64,000 nt of DNA from Adiantum capillus-veneris (GCA_014529385.2 CM043948.1:24734451-24798450), one strand, 5' to 3'. Shown: positions 45,941 to 57,427, counted from the stretch's first letter. The notes: generated by a model not told the origin, from the letters alone. Numbers and translations are program-made.

Positions 45941-46578
45941 ATGGGTATCATCTTTGGACCTTCATCAGATTTATCATCAAAAGTTGACTCTTTATTTTCT
46001 TTAGCAAGGGCTTGAGAGCTCAATCCCCATATCACTTATTTTGTGGGCATGGTTTTTAAGCCTTTGATAGTTTTGACATGGTGTTTGGTTCTGTGAATGC
46101 ACTTTAGCTATGTTGGGGTAGGTGGAAGTTGTGCAATTATTTGCAATGCTTGGTAAGCAATCCTTACAGCATTGGGTCGATGTTTAAGGTGAGATTTGTA
46201 ATTTCCACTATAATGAGTACGTGAATGTGGATGCATGTGCTCGTGCATGCAAGGAAGGGGAGAAGCAGTAGAGACTACAGTATGTGGGTAGAGCAAGCCT
46301 CAAGTGAGAAGCTCCTTATTAGTTATATATGTACAACTAATAAGTGTGGGCAGTGGTGGGCAATTGAACATCGAATGTCCGGCCTTGGTCAAAGGCTCGT
46401 TTCCTTTACCCCAACAACCTCCCGTTTAAAGGAGAGATGTGTTGTATAATGATGCAATTAAGAAGGAGCATTTTGCAGCCACACTGCAAGGGAAGGCCAT
46501 GATGTAGAATGGTATTAACACTTTTTCAGATTGTGACAATTTGAAAACCGGATTTTTAGCAAGATTTAGGGTAGAAAA

Positions 46579-47073
46579 TGTTGGAATTAGGGTTGTAGGA
46601 AAACACACACAGCTTGGAGAAGATGAAGGAAGCTCAAGGCACACAACAGACAGTGTATTACTTAGTGTGCAATGGAAAGATAGATAGCCTTACAGTGATG
46701 GGCGTATATACAATGCATGGGGGAAAAAGCTCCTAAAGAGGAAAAAAATGTATCGGCGGTCCTAGTGTGTTCACACACATCACTACCACATGTCTATGGT
46801 AACAAATCCCCCTCGGAGTGATGCGGTGAACGAGATTTGTCACATGAGTAAAGGGAAGTGCCATGACCTGAGGACATGCTCAGTCCACAAAGGGGAGTAA
46901 GCCCAAATCTTTGCGAAAAGCTTTGAACTTCTCATGAGACAATGCCTTTGTGAAAATATCTGTAAGGTTGTCCTACGTTTGCACATAAGCCAAGCTGATC
47001 TCTCCTGCTGAGAGCCTCTCCCTGACATAGTGGTAATGCACCTCAATGTGCTTTGTGTGAGCATGAAAAACTG
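46579..47073 (-). mobile_element. 3' fragment of the short-LTR copia family
   Basis: 46579-46804 is an LTR homologous to 17147-17375 (start TGTTGGAATTAGGG, end GGTAACA). It is followed by polypurine GAGGGGGAT (minus strand) and the RNase H end (KHIEVHYHYVRERL-type reading near 47060-46990). Homology stops at about 47073 at GAAAAACTGGG, so only the last ~500 bp are present. No TSD identified. Confidence 0.85.
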
Positions 47074-47074
47074 G

Positions 47075-48513
47075 GCCTTGCAGATTCATGCTATGAGCAT
47101 GACATCTCTTGTGGTAGTACTTCAATCAAGATGGAGATGCAGACACTGGTAGGGAAAGGCAAGCTTGGTGGAAAGGGATGCAAAAGTAGAAAGGTTGAAG
47201 AGGGAAAACATAACAAAAGCTTTGCAGGAAGCCAAACAGGGTCAGGGAGATATTTGGAAAAGTTTGGGGATGGAGTTTGACTCTGACATGGATACTCTTT
47301 TGGCAACCCCAAAAGAAACTCCAAAGAAAACACCAAGCAGTATTTTTTTCCACCAAACCCTCACTAAAGCTAAAGAGGAAAACCTAGATGGTTAGGAAAT
47401 GGAAGAGAGGAGAGAAAGGGGAGAAATTGACTAGCAAGTTTGAAAGTCAAATTAGTATTGCAGATGCTTATAAAGCTTTGGACCTGGTGAAGAACTTTGT
47501 TGGTCAAGGGCAACTCAATTACAGTGTCCTGCAAAGGGAGAAGTTCCAATTACAGGGTCATATTTTAGAATTGTAGAAACAAGGAGATCAGAAGAGGATG
47601 CAACGCTGATCAAGGACTTGGAGGAATTTTTTGAAGATTTGAAGCAACAATTACAGAAGTCAAAAGGTTCTACTTTGTTTTACAAATCTCAATTGTATAG
47701 GAGAGAAAGTACTTCAGAGAGATTGTAGGAGTGGAAACATAAATGGTTTTCATCTTTAGAAGAGCAGTTGCAATTATTGAAGTTTGATTATTCCAAGATT
47801 CAGTGAGAGAACAATATTTCACTGGGTAGAGTGTAGACTTGCAAGGAGTTGGAAGGGAAGCTGAGAGATATGTATGAACATGACTTAGATCTAGATGGTT
47901 GGTATATGTCAGCTCAAGATGTGGAAGTGCTTAAATCTGAGGTCAAGAAATAGGGTGAAGGAGTTTGGATGGAGCTAAGAAAAAGATTTTTTTCTTTGGT
48001 GAATATTCCTTACCAAGTATTTGCTAAACAGAGGTAAATGTTGAATATTTGTTGCTTAAAAGAAAGTTTGAGAACTTGGAGATAGAGGTGGGAGAATTAA
48101 AGGCAAGCTTCACTACAAGAAATACTCAAGTGTTTGCTCAGGTTCAGGAGATAGTTGTGAGTGAACTACAGGCATGTGTACTACACCAAGATTTTCTCAC
48201 TTTAGTAGAGGCTGCAGGAACACAAGAGTTCATGGAAAAAGGCAATTGGGTACAAGAAGTTAAAGGACATGCTAAGGAGTATGAATAGGAAATAGAGTCC
48301 AAGAACATAATTGTAGAATTGGTTCAGGAAGTACTAGAAGAAAATGCAGGGAAGGAGCAGTTTGAAGACTTGCATGATAAAATAGAGGAGGCTTTAGAGA
48401 AGAATCAGCTTGAAGTGACAGAAAAAGTGCAAGAATCTGATGTGGTCAAATTTTCTTCAGATCACCAAACGGGTTTGATCCTAAAACAATGTAATATTTT
48501 GGATGTGGAATAA
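47075..48513 (+). pseudogene. Plus-strand coiled-coil-rich degenerate coding tract
   Basis: Starts abruptly at the copia fragment. Open pieces include KETPKKTPSSIFFHQTL (47165-47395), SKFESQISIADAYKALDLVK (47388-47576), KFENLEIEVGELKASFTTRN (48049-48288) and EQFEDLHDKIEEALEKNQLE (48319-48513), separated by single stops. Composition is acidic and helical. After the final stop there is a T-rich 3'-UTR-like stretch and GTGTGCCAAAAAAAAA (48722-48738). Not identified; a processed or LINE-carried copy is one possibility. Confidence 0.45.
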
Positions 48514-48756
48514 AGCAGATGACGAGGACTGAGACCCTTATACTATGTCTATTCTCTATATCTATGTGTTTATTGTTTTCCATTTGCAAGTAGTGACCTG
48601 TTAGTTTCTTGATTCTTGTTTCAGTACTGAAAATGGTCAGCTAACATGTTTTATGCATGAAATGGATGTGATAGATGTTTGTACACCTTTTGATCAATTT
48701 CCATTAAGCCCCATAAACAAGGTGTGCCAAAAAAAAAGGTGCTAGGGGATGGGAAT

Positions 48757-48990
48757 TGATCCCGCAACCATTGGGAAACTTGGGTTGGATTGACAATATT
48801 TGGCATTCTTAGATGGATTGGTATAGGTAGGTAGGATTACAACTCATTGGTGACCATTGCTATAGGAGGTCTGCTCATGATGATGTTATGTCTATGATGG
48901 TGGTTGTGCTTGGAATCTGAGGAAAGGGTTATGTCATTATGAAAAAATTATTGGGCCTTCCTACCAATGACTAGACAACGATGCCATGCA
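48757..48990 (+). repeat. Decayed copy of the repeat at 53772-54050
   Basis: Shares GATCCCGCAACCA, GGGTTGGATTGAC, TTGGTGA.C..TGCTA and CCAATGACTAGACA.CGATGCCATG with the 53.8-kb copy. Most differences are C-to-T or G-to-A in this copy. Confidence 0.75.
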
Positions 48991-50366
48991 AATCCTTAAA
49001 ATTGTAAGTTCCCAAAAACATGGAGGGTTTAGTGTACGTGTAAGTGAATAAGCCCCTGTAGAATGCCTCCTTGAAGATTTCATGTAATACGAGGGTGAGA
49101 ACATCAAGTGTGCATAAGTACCATAGAGAATTTTTTATGTTGGATACTCTTACAGGTCATAGCATAGTCCTTGGATTCCTTGTAGAAATGATATCCAAGT
49201 TGTCTCATTCTAGTCCGTTAGGTGGAAGGTCTCCAATCATGTGATCATCATCCTTGCAATTTTCCTAAGCATAATACATGTTATGTCTGGTATGCCTCAA
49301 AATAAATATAATACATGTTAAGTTTGGTATGCCTCAAAATAATTGTACGGTTGCTGACAAGATTTGTACCATGTAATCTTTACTAGCATGTCCATCTTTG
49401 ATCATGGGTAATCAAGCTTAGGTTGGTCGCTTTTGCTTTAGTAAGATATGGCTTGCCCAACTTATGACCATGTCACTAAGGCTGATGCACCCAGGGGATC
49501 TTCTAGAAAATGCAAGAATTGTAGCATGTAGTGCTTTAGAGTCTCCTATGGGTTTCTCTACCTATTCTTCCTCTCGTGCTATTTTCTTTCCCTTGTTGAC
49601 TTCTTGTGCCTTATGTAGCTCTATCTTTAACATTTCAAAATCTTGTTGATAGGTTTCTTCTTTTTGCATGAAACTCATAGAGAGTTCCCTTCTCTACATC
49701 TAATCCAACTTTAGCTCCATTTTCAACTCTTGATTCTTTTTCTCCAAAGCTTTGTATGCTTCATTTGTGCCTTGTAGAGTGAGCACTGATGGATTGGTTC
49801 AAAGTTGGTTTAATGATTGAGCTTGCTCTTGGTGCATGGACCCCACTTGTGTTGAGTGTTAGCAATATCATGGTGCACAGTTTTTGAGCATGTACAAAGT
49901 GGTAGTTACTTCTTTTAGCCATTGTTTGTGTTGCTCACTTGCTACACAAAAATGATCCAAGACTTTATTCAAACCTATAATCTTCCTGATTTTTCTTTGA
50001 TTTTCCTCTCTTGAATATCCTTTTGAGCTTTTTCATTGATCTTTTTATAGTCTTCATTGATAGCATTTGCTACCTCTAGCCTTGTTGTAATAAGCCTAAG
50101 TGTTTGTTGAATTTGGATTTTCCTGGCATTTACTTCTTCTTTCATTTTATCTAGTACATAATCAACATATTCATCAATCTCTGCTGGGGCGGAGCTAGTT
50201 GAGAAGCACTGGCTTCTTCTTGCTAGAAGGTACCATGTCTTTCTTGTTCTTTGTGGTCCTCCTCTTTTCTTGTGTCTAGATCATCTAGCTCTCCCCCGTT
50301 ATGCTCAATTTTCAGAAACTCCATGTGTATATCTATTTCTTTGGTTTTTCTAGTCTCATGGACTTT
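48991..50366 (-). pseudogene. Decayed tract with helical minus-strand peptides
   Basis: Short minus-strand readings such as KEETYQQDFEMLKIELHKAQ (near 49680-49590) and related Lys/Glu-rich peptides up to 50180. They resemble the 44.6-45.9 kb tract in style. Two copies of TACATGTTA...GGTATGCCTCAAAATAA lie at about 49275-49305 and 49313-49342. No domain recognised. Confidence 0.35.
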
Positions 50367-50801
50367 CATTAGGTGAAATTTGGACTCACAAAGGGGGCCC
50401 TTTAAGGAGTTTGACTTTACCTATCTCTACCAAAACGGACGCATGGATAAATTTTTGCAAACAAACCCCAAAGCTAGCGGAGGTTTGACAGTTAGAATAT
50501 CCTCTTCAGGCTCTATCTACTAGATTCCTCATATTTTAGAAGATTCTTTTTTTGATTCACTTAGATTCCGACAGAGTTGTCTCATCATAGGTGAATCAAA
50601 AAAAGAATCCTCTAAAATATGAGGAATCTCATGGCGTGCTATATATCAGTAGATAGAGCTTGAAGAGGACATTTTAACTTTCAAACCTCTACCAACTTTG
50701 GAGTTTGTTTGCAAAAATTTATCCATGCACCCGTTTTGGTAGAGAGAGGTAAAGTCAAACTCCTTAAAGGGCCCCTTCGTGAGTCCAAATTTCACCTAAT
50801 G
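50367..50801. mobile_element. Foldback/MITE-like palindromic element
   Basis: A 435-bp near-perfect inverted repeat with arms of about 195-210 bp (50367-50560 and 50591-50801) around a 30-bp loop. It begins CATTAGGTGAAATTTGGACTC and ends with its complement. The right arm carries about 16 extra bases near 50632-50650. There is no coding capacity. The TA (or TTA/TAA) at each end could be a target duplication, but the symmetry of the flanks hides the exact boundary. Confidence 0.85.
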
Positions 50802-52063
50802 TTCTCTTATCAGAGAAAGCATAACATGCTATGTGAAAATTTATAGAATCTCTTATGGAGCTTCTAAGGTGATGATATTGGTTGAGAGGTGGTGGTTACC
50901 TCTAGTACATGCTCGTTGGTGATTTTGATCACTTTTGGCTCTTTTTTCTTGCTTTCTTCCTCATTCTTAACTTGAGTGGTCGTAGCATCATCTTCATCCT
51001 TTTGTATGCAAGCCGCTCTCTCTTCTTCTACATAAAGTGATTCTAGTCTGGTATGTGGATCATCCGAGTGCAGCCTATACATGGGGTTCTTACTATGCAA
51101 TCTTTTTGGGTTTGGTCGCCATTGTTCTCCAAAATCTTCCCATAGTCCTCTTTCAAGCTGAAAAGATGCGCTTTCCCTCTCTAGGTGTGCAACCCTCTAA
51201 GACGATTCTAGGCTAGTCTAATAGTTGGTGGGGCACGAGCTCTTTTGGTGCTCTTCTTTGATCTCATATTTTCTCTACCCCTTGGCCAATCTTTTTTTTG
51301 TCTCTTTCTCTCTTTATTCTTTAGTTGTATCCTCTATGACTTCCTGTTAAGCAGCACCTATTGCAACTTCTTCTTCCTCAAGCTGGCTCATACTTACCAG
51401 TCTTCTCTTTAATTTTGTTGAGATTTGGCGGTGCTTGTGGCTAAGACTTCTCTTCATGCTCATCTTCTTGCTTGAGTAGCCAATCATTCATCACTCCCAA
51501 GGGGATTTGCTACAATATTATGGTAGTGATGTGTGGTGTGAATATAGTTAGGACCATCGAGGCACTTTTGTCCCTCACTATGCAGTTTCCCCCCAGCTTG
51601 TGTACACGTCCATCAATTTAGGACAAGCCTTATCTTTGTATTACCATTACCACACTCAATAATACTACTTCCTTCCTATGTTGCATGCTCTTGAGCTTCT
51701 CCTTCATCATCTCCATGTTTGCGTGCATTCTTGTTGCCATATTTCCAACATGATCAAGACAACAAACCACAAGACAAAAGTGATAGTGTTGTTTTCTATT
51801 TACCATAAATATTCAAATAGGACCTTCAATAAGTTATCCATGAAATATGATGACAAAACTCTTCCATTTGTTTATGGTTGAGACCAAATCTCAACTGCTT
51901 CTTTATGGAGCTTTGGAAAATGTTCAGACCTCAAAGCATCCCCGTGTCATCTTAGGGGTGACTCCACTCTTTTTTTGTTTGAAGGCCATTAGAAAAATCT
52001 CCCCTTTTCTTTATACATCTGCAAAACCCTTTTCTTTTTATATCTACACAAATGTGGTTGTGG

Positions 52064-52064
<1 letters not shown>
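50802..52064 (-). other. Decayed tract with helical minus-strand peptides, then gene-free
   Basis: 51118-50864 reads KNPMYRLHSDDPHTRLESLY and KNEEESKKKEPKVIKITNEH on the minus strand, possibly the same kind of protein as 44.6-45.9 kb. Sequence from 51430 to 52064 shows nothing recognisable. Confidence 0.35.
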
Positions 52065-52106
<42 letters not shown>

Positions 52107-52151
52107 GTTTGTGGGGGGTTTTGGTGTGTGTGTGTGTGTGTGTTTTGGAAA

Positions 52152-52216
<65 letters not shown>
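52065..52216. repeat. TG tracts and 62-base poly-G run
   Basis: TG (52065-52105), a second TG tract (52125-52143) and 62 consecutive G (52155-52216), the longest homopolymer in the window. Confidence 0.95.
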
Positions 52217-52218
<2 letters not shown>

Positions 52219-52519
52219 TAATCTCCATACATCCACAATTCCCCTCCAAAGGTGGTGGTGGGGGCCCAATCTGGAACCACGAGTTAAACCTAAAAGACCC
52301 AAATGTTTAATGTAAACTTAAGATTTCAATTAAACTTAAGAATGTTTAATGTTGTCATTTCTGAAAGCAATAAGACAATAATGATTGACTTATGGAATTT
52401 TCTTTTTAAATTTGGCAATGAAAATTTCAATGGAGATATTTTTCCATGTAACATCTCTACAGTAGCAATGGCAACCCCCTATTAGCAACATATTAACAAA
52501 CGTCTACAATAACAACTCC

Positions 52520-53086
52520 GATTGGGGTGTTGGTGGACCAAGATGCTCTTCATCTTTCTACATGTTGCTTGTGGTGTCATGGGTTGGGGTTTTGGAGCCA
52601 AGGGAGAACCGGTTTGCTTGTGGCACATGCATCCCGTTTCGTGGAAGCCTTTGGCCTTCTTGCCCTGTTGTTTGAAGGTGCATGGCTCACCTCTAGCTAT
52701 AGCCTGCTATTATGGGATCTTCATACTACTCTGGTTGTCGAAGTTGTGATATGCTTGCTTTGGAGGCTAGTTCTTATCAAGCTTTCCTTGCGAGGTGGTG
52801 GAGGTGCTAGACTCCGCCCTTGGTAGAGCTCTATTTCCTTTGAGTTCGTGATTTCTTCTGTTGTGTATGGGTAGGGCTCCCTGTAAAGCCCAGCACTGAT
52901 GCTGTTTTTTTATGTAGAACGATGTGGTGTATGGGTAGGGCTCCCTATAAAGCCCAAAACTTATGTTGTATTATGATCTGTGGTGATCTTGGATGCCATG
53001 CCCCGGTGTGGGCATGGCTTGCTGTGTAAATGTTTTGATTTTGATATATCTTTCACTCACAATTTGTGAGTTTTGCCAAAAAAAAC
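52520..53086 (+). mobile_element. LINE-like 3' end
   Basis: A GC-richer stretch with broken plus-strand coding-like frames and a 3'-UTR-like part in which TGGGTAGGGCTCCCT.TAAAGCCCA is duplicated (52869-52892 and 52936-52959). It ends TTTTGATATATCTTTC...TTGCCAAAAAAAA at about 53086. This resembles 5'-truncated plant L1-type insertions. No endonuclease or RT block is left to prove it. Confidence 0.4.
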
Positions 53087-53268
53087 TCATTGTAGAGAGT
53101 GAGGTGGTTCACACATAATGTTTTTGCAAGGACCATTCATCGCTCCTTGGAGTGCGGGTGGTACTTAGTCATGACAATTTAAGCACTCATGCGAAATGGC
53201 CTAAGCCCCAAGTGTCCCTATACATAGGTCGGTACATAGTAACCTCCAAGTCATGGTTTTTGTTGTTG

Positions 53269-53302
53269 TTTTTTTTTTTTTTTTGGGGGGGGGGGGGGGG
53301 GG
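53269..53302. repeat. Poly-T then poly-G run
   Basis: Sixteen T (53269-53284) directly followed by eighteen G (53285-53302). Confidence 0.95.
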
Positions 53303-53771
53303 CGGGTATAGAGTTTGCGAATACATTTCTGTAAGGTGAAAGATAACAAATGTCTCATAGCTTAACCAAAGGCGTGTCATAAAATAATAGGATCATTTTG
53401 CATTTAAACCCATTGAGATGGAAATTCATATTAAGTGCATTTTCGATAACAACGCTAACCTGTATACAAGGTGAGGAAACCATAATTTTGGGAGACGTAT
53501 TTTACATAGAACCATAAATGATAGACCATTGGTTATTCAACACATGGTATCAAACGAGAATTGATCACAACATCGTATGTCTGGACATTTCTGTTTGCAC
53601 GATTTTATAAAAAATCGTTCAAATTTGGAATCTGGAATGATGCCTGCCAAAAGTTGGCCGCGGGTGGGAGGAGCAGCTTGGTGCAGAACTCTCTCTATGA
53701 AGACGACATAAGCTCTGGTGAAAGCTTGTTATTGTCTAAAATAGGAGTGGAGCTAGCTGACAAAGGCGGCA

Positions 53772-54050
53772 AGGGACAGGGGTTGATCCCGCAACCAGTG
53801 GGAGGCCTGGGTTGGATTGACTATCTCCGGCGTGCTTATAACATGGACCGGTCTCGGCTGGCAGGATGGCGACGCGTTGGTGAACACTGCTACAGCCGGA
53901 CTAGGGCCGCTGAGGATAACGTTATGCATGTGACGATGGAAATTCTGGGAATCCGAATTAAGGGTTGTGTGATCATGATGTCGATCAGTCGCAGTGGCAG
54001 CCTCTAACGTCGGCCCTTCTTTCCGATGACTAGACATCGATGCCATGGCC
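53772..54050 (+). repeat. GC- and CpG-rich repeat copy (partner of 48757-48990)
   Basis: Contains GGGGTTGATCCCGCAACC, loosely like a tRNA-type B box, then GGCCTGGGTTGGATTGAC. CpG is frequent here and in the flanks to 54480, unlike most of the window. Frames on both strands are open because of base composition; none looks like a known protein. Confidence 0.6.
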
Positions 54051-55110
54051 GTGCGGCGCTTGGGAGGCCGATGCAGGTAGTCATAAGCCAGAGCGCAGGC
54101 CAGATCCCACGCCACCCTTCGCTTGCGCCGACTTTGGCCCGCAGCCGTGTGCCCAGAGATCCCACGCAGGCTCATGTCTGGCGCTTGACGGCCATAACAT
54201 GCTACCGAATATTCCTGAGCTGGCGGGTCGCATACACTTCCGATTGCGGCAGGCGATGGACGTGCACTACTGCTTGATGGTGTCTCCGGCCGACCGTGGA
54301 GTTGGTCTGCAGCAGAAGACATGATACTGCGAACTGCTGCCCCCTTCTCTTCTCCTTGGGGAGTTCACAACAAATCGCCAGGCCATCATATAAATAGTCC
54401 GCTGTGGGGCGGTTCGCCGTGTGCCAGCTACGCATTGGCCCCACCTCGCAAAGCTGCCACCCACTTCGAGGCGGACTTTCTTTCACACGATTAAAACTTA
54501 AAAAGGAGTGCAAATGAAAAAAAAAGGGGGGGATGCAAATGAATTGTGAATGACACGCGAGAAGTGAAGGGATCGAGTTGAAGTCTCATCGAGCCTTTCC
54601 AACCCACTTCTCTCCTTTTTTTGGAGATGATCTACGATCCCATGAGATCATTGTTGATTGTGAGCCGTTCGATCCATTTGGAGGAAAAATATGGGTTATG
54701 AAGGATTTTACCTCACAACCTCCCCATCGCAAGGACAATGTTTTACCACTACGTTATTGCACGCTTTTTCAAAAGCATGGAGAATGGTAGCATTATAGTT
54801 TTGGCCCTTCGCAATCTTGGTTCACACCGAGTCCACACAACAGCACATAGCTTGCAAAGTTCACATCCACTTTACATTTAAGCTCACAATGAGTTTATAT
54901 TCGCCCGAGTTTACATCAAGTTCACATTCGGGATCAATGGTTGTAATCTTCACCGACAAGCGAAATCGATTTTCAACCGCATATCCCCTCTAAAATTGAG
55001 GTGTCAATTAGTGACGAGAACCTCCACCTACAAAAAACTGCGTTGTACACAACTCGCCCAACGCGATGTAGTGAAAGCATTGCAAGTCTAAACATAAAAA
55101 ATTGTTATCT
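54051..55110. other. CpG-rich to ordinary spacer without a recognised gene
   Basis: 54051-54480 is CpG-rich with overlapping open frames on both strands and no domain. 54517-54534 has an A-run followed by G. From 54840 there are repeated TTCACA-type phrases (GTTCACAT, AGTTTACATCAAGTTCACAT). Nothing further is supported. Confidence 0.35.
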
Positions 55111-55112
55111 AT

Positions 55113-55113
<1 letters not shown>

Positions 55114-55155
<42 letters not shown>
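55114..55155. repeat. Poly-C run
   Basis: Forty-two consecutive C. Confidence 0.95.
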
Positions 55156-55156
<1 letters not shown>

Positions 55157-55710
55157 CCCGCCGCCCCTCTGTTACTTGGTTAGCCTAAGGCCTTTTTATC
55201 AAATTTGACCAGAGGCTACTCCACTTCTCAATTTCTATGACGTCCAATCTTGCAACCTCATCCTACGATCAATATGACAGCATTGACTCTGCGCACTGCC
55301 CTCGTTTTCCATAATTTTAATATTATAGGCGAAAAGAAGTAGTGTGATGATGGGTTGCCAATATCCATCATTCTGACAAAGCATAGCAGAAGTGATCTGA
55401 TAAAGCATAGCAGAATTGATCATAGCTTCTCCTAGAATATTGAGAAGTAGAAAACGTTCGCAGTAAGCCTCAAAGTGGCGCAGACTCCTGAGCTTCCTGA
55501 GCACCTCATGACAAGTTTGCTCACCTGCATGCATGGTGTTCTTCCCCTTTAAAAAGAAAGACTGCATACAAGACGCTTGCTCTACATCCTTGAAAAGAAC
55601 TCCGAGCTTTGTTCCCATAGGGCATCTCCTTGAAGGCCACAAGAAGACGTTGGAGAGGGGGAATGGGAAACACACCCGAAACACAAACAAATTGCCTCAC
55701 TATAGCTCAG

Positions 55711-56284
55711 TGTGCGCTCCTTGCCGCACTGTCGAAGCAAGGGACTCGCCAATACACCGTATGCGAGCCACAAACGGCTCCAAGCACACAACAAGCCTAA
55801 ACTAGCAAGCTCAAGAAAACAAAGGGTGTGTCACTCACCGCTCTACGCTCGCCTTCGTGGTGGATTCCTCGCCGCGATGAAGAAGAAGCTGCAGTCGTGC
55901 CGCGCTCAACCGCTTCGCCGCCGTCGTGCCTTCGTAATGCTCGATCGCACACACACTCTCCCTCTCTCTCTCTCTCACACACACACACACAAGGAGGTGA
56001 AGAAGAAGAAGATGGAGATGGAGCAAGAGCACTCTTCAATTGCACAAATGAGAGAATGAGTAAAAATTAGGTTTAGTTGGCTTTTATAGGAGCTCACCCC
56101 ATTCACACTTGGGCGCCCATGCTTAACCAACTAATCCCTTGAATGTCCAAGTTAAAGTGCGCCTCTCATCGGCGATCACTCTACCTTTCCCTATTGGACC
56201 GACAAGCCCGGTACCTGACTCTACCAAATACATAATACGCGTCCATCGTAGGTGATGGGTGTCCGTGAGCGGTGAGGGTTAACA
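55711..56284 (-). repeat. 3' LTR of the gag-protease element
   Basis: 574 bp, from TGTGCGCTCC on the plus strand to GGTTAACA. The minus strand carries TATAAAAG (56082-56089). CT and CA microsatellites lie at about 55960-55992. The flanking CTCAG (55706-55710) is the candidate target duplication; the other side is outside the window. Confidence 0.9.
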
Positions 56285-56298
56285 TGCCCCCCTTCCTG
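56285..56298 (-). promoter_or_regulatory. Polypurine tract
   Basis: CAGGAAGGGGGGCA on the minus strand directly before the 3' LTR start TGTTAACC. Two near-identical copies lie at 57875-57888 and 58187-58200. Confidence 0.85.
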
Positions 56299-56391
56299 AT
56301 GTAGATTCCGTCCTCGGAAGCTATTGAGTTGAAGCTGGTTCGTCGAGGTGGAAGAGCATTTGAGATGAATGTCCTTAGCCTTCTTCAGTCA

Positions 56392-57015
56392 CTGCAAAAT
56401 CAAACAACATTGGCACAGTAATGGCATTCTCTTAAAAAGCATATGCAGTTTGAGGTAGACACATTGATTGGTCAAAGAATTTCAAACAATTTGGTAGCAA
56501 TGAACATTAAATTGCAATGTAATCAAATGCATAAACAGATGTAAAGGTAGAAAATTAAACAAGTCTGGGGTCGCTAATTTGACGGTCGAAAGGCACTAGA
56601 GATCGAATATTAATACCATGGGTAAGCTTCTTAATTTTCTGTGGTCAATTAAGTTGTTTAATCGCGAGAGCCAAGTATTCATGTTCGAGGGCTGACTAGA
56701 GGCTATACCTAGAAAACCTTGTAGTTAAGCTACCATAAAAGGAATTTCTCATGAAATCATCGCCTGACTGATTACTTTTTCTTTGACCCCCCAAGGTCTT
56801 TTCACAGTGATTCAATTATGATGTGTGTGCTTATTTTGTATGCCTTGGATTTTTTGCTTCTCAAGGAAAAGCGCCCATGCTGGGAACCTCTAGGGCTCTA
56901 GTACCATAGGCGATACATGTGAGTGAAGTACCAAATCAAGCTGAGATTTCTCTTCCAGCTTAAAATTTTACATTGTGGCACTTTGATTTTTTGTTTGTTC
57001 ATTTTCATCATTTTA
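56392..57015 (-). repeat. Intron-like segment shared with 8089-8696
   Basis: On the minus strand this AT-rich stretch ends in ATTTTGCAG (acceptor-like; AG at 56392-56393) and is collinear with 8089-8696 over its whole length. It lies between the 3' LTR and the gag-protease frame. After the AG, an open reading (LKKAKDIHLKCSS and so on) runs through the polypurine tract into the LTR. Confidence 0.6.
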
Positions 57016-57427
57016 ATTTTGTAACTTTGGGGGGTCATATAACACTGTTACCCTCCCCAGGCTCATCACATTAGTAAACTCCCTTTATAATACTTAAGCT
57101 AAAGGTCACTAGTGTTAAGCCCACTAGAAAGCCCTAGTACATTTCATACAATGCTGCCTAAATCGGATTAAGAACCTAAGTAACCATTGTTTATTAGGAA
57201 GGCATTCCCCATGGTATTAAGAGAAGATCTCTAACACCTAACTTGGTCAAACTAGCTTAGTCGGACTGCTTGATTTTTATACCTAAACAAGTGATTATGA
57301 CAAAACATTACATTGAATTAAATGTTTGATACTAAGCAAATGCACTGAATATTATGCTACCAATCACAATCAAAGCAGACAATCATAGATGCAAAAAGAT
57401 AACGGCAATGCTAATGGACAAGAAACA

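Noticed and set aside
49275-49342. Short direct repeat TACATGTTA...GGTATGCCTCAAAATAA as element ends
   Set aside because: Two copies ~38 bp apart with no matching partner further away; a local duplication.
51952-52310. Poly-Pro/His and poly-Gly frames of 80-124 codons
   Set aside because: They exist only because of the poly-G and TG runs.
53753-54322. 189-codon minus-strand frame and a 148-codon plus-strand frame overlapping it
   Set aside because: The region is GC-rich, both strands are open by composition, no domain is recognisable, and part of it is a repeat with a decayed copy at 48.8 kb.
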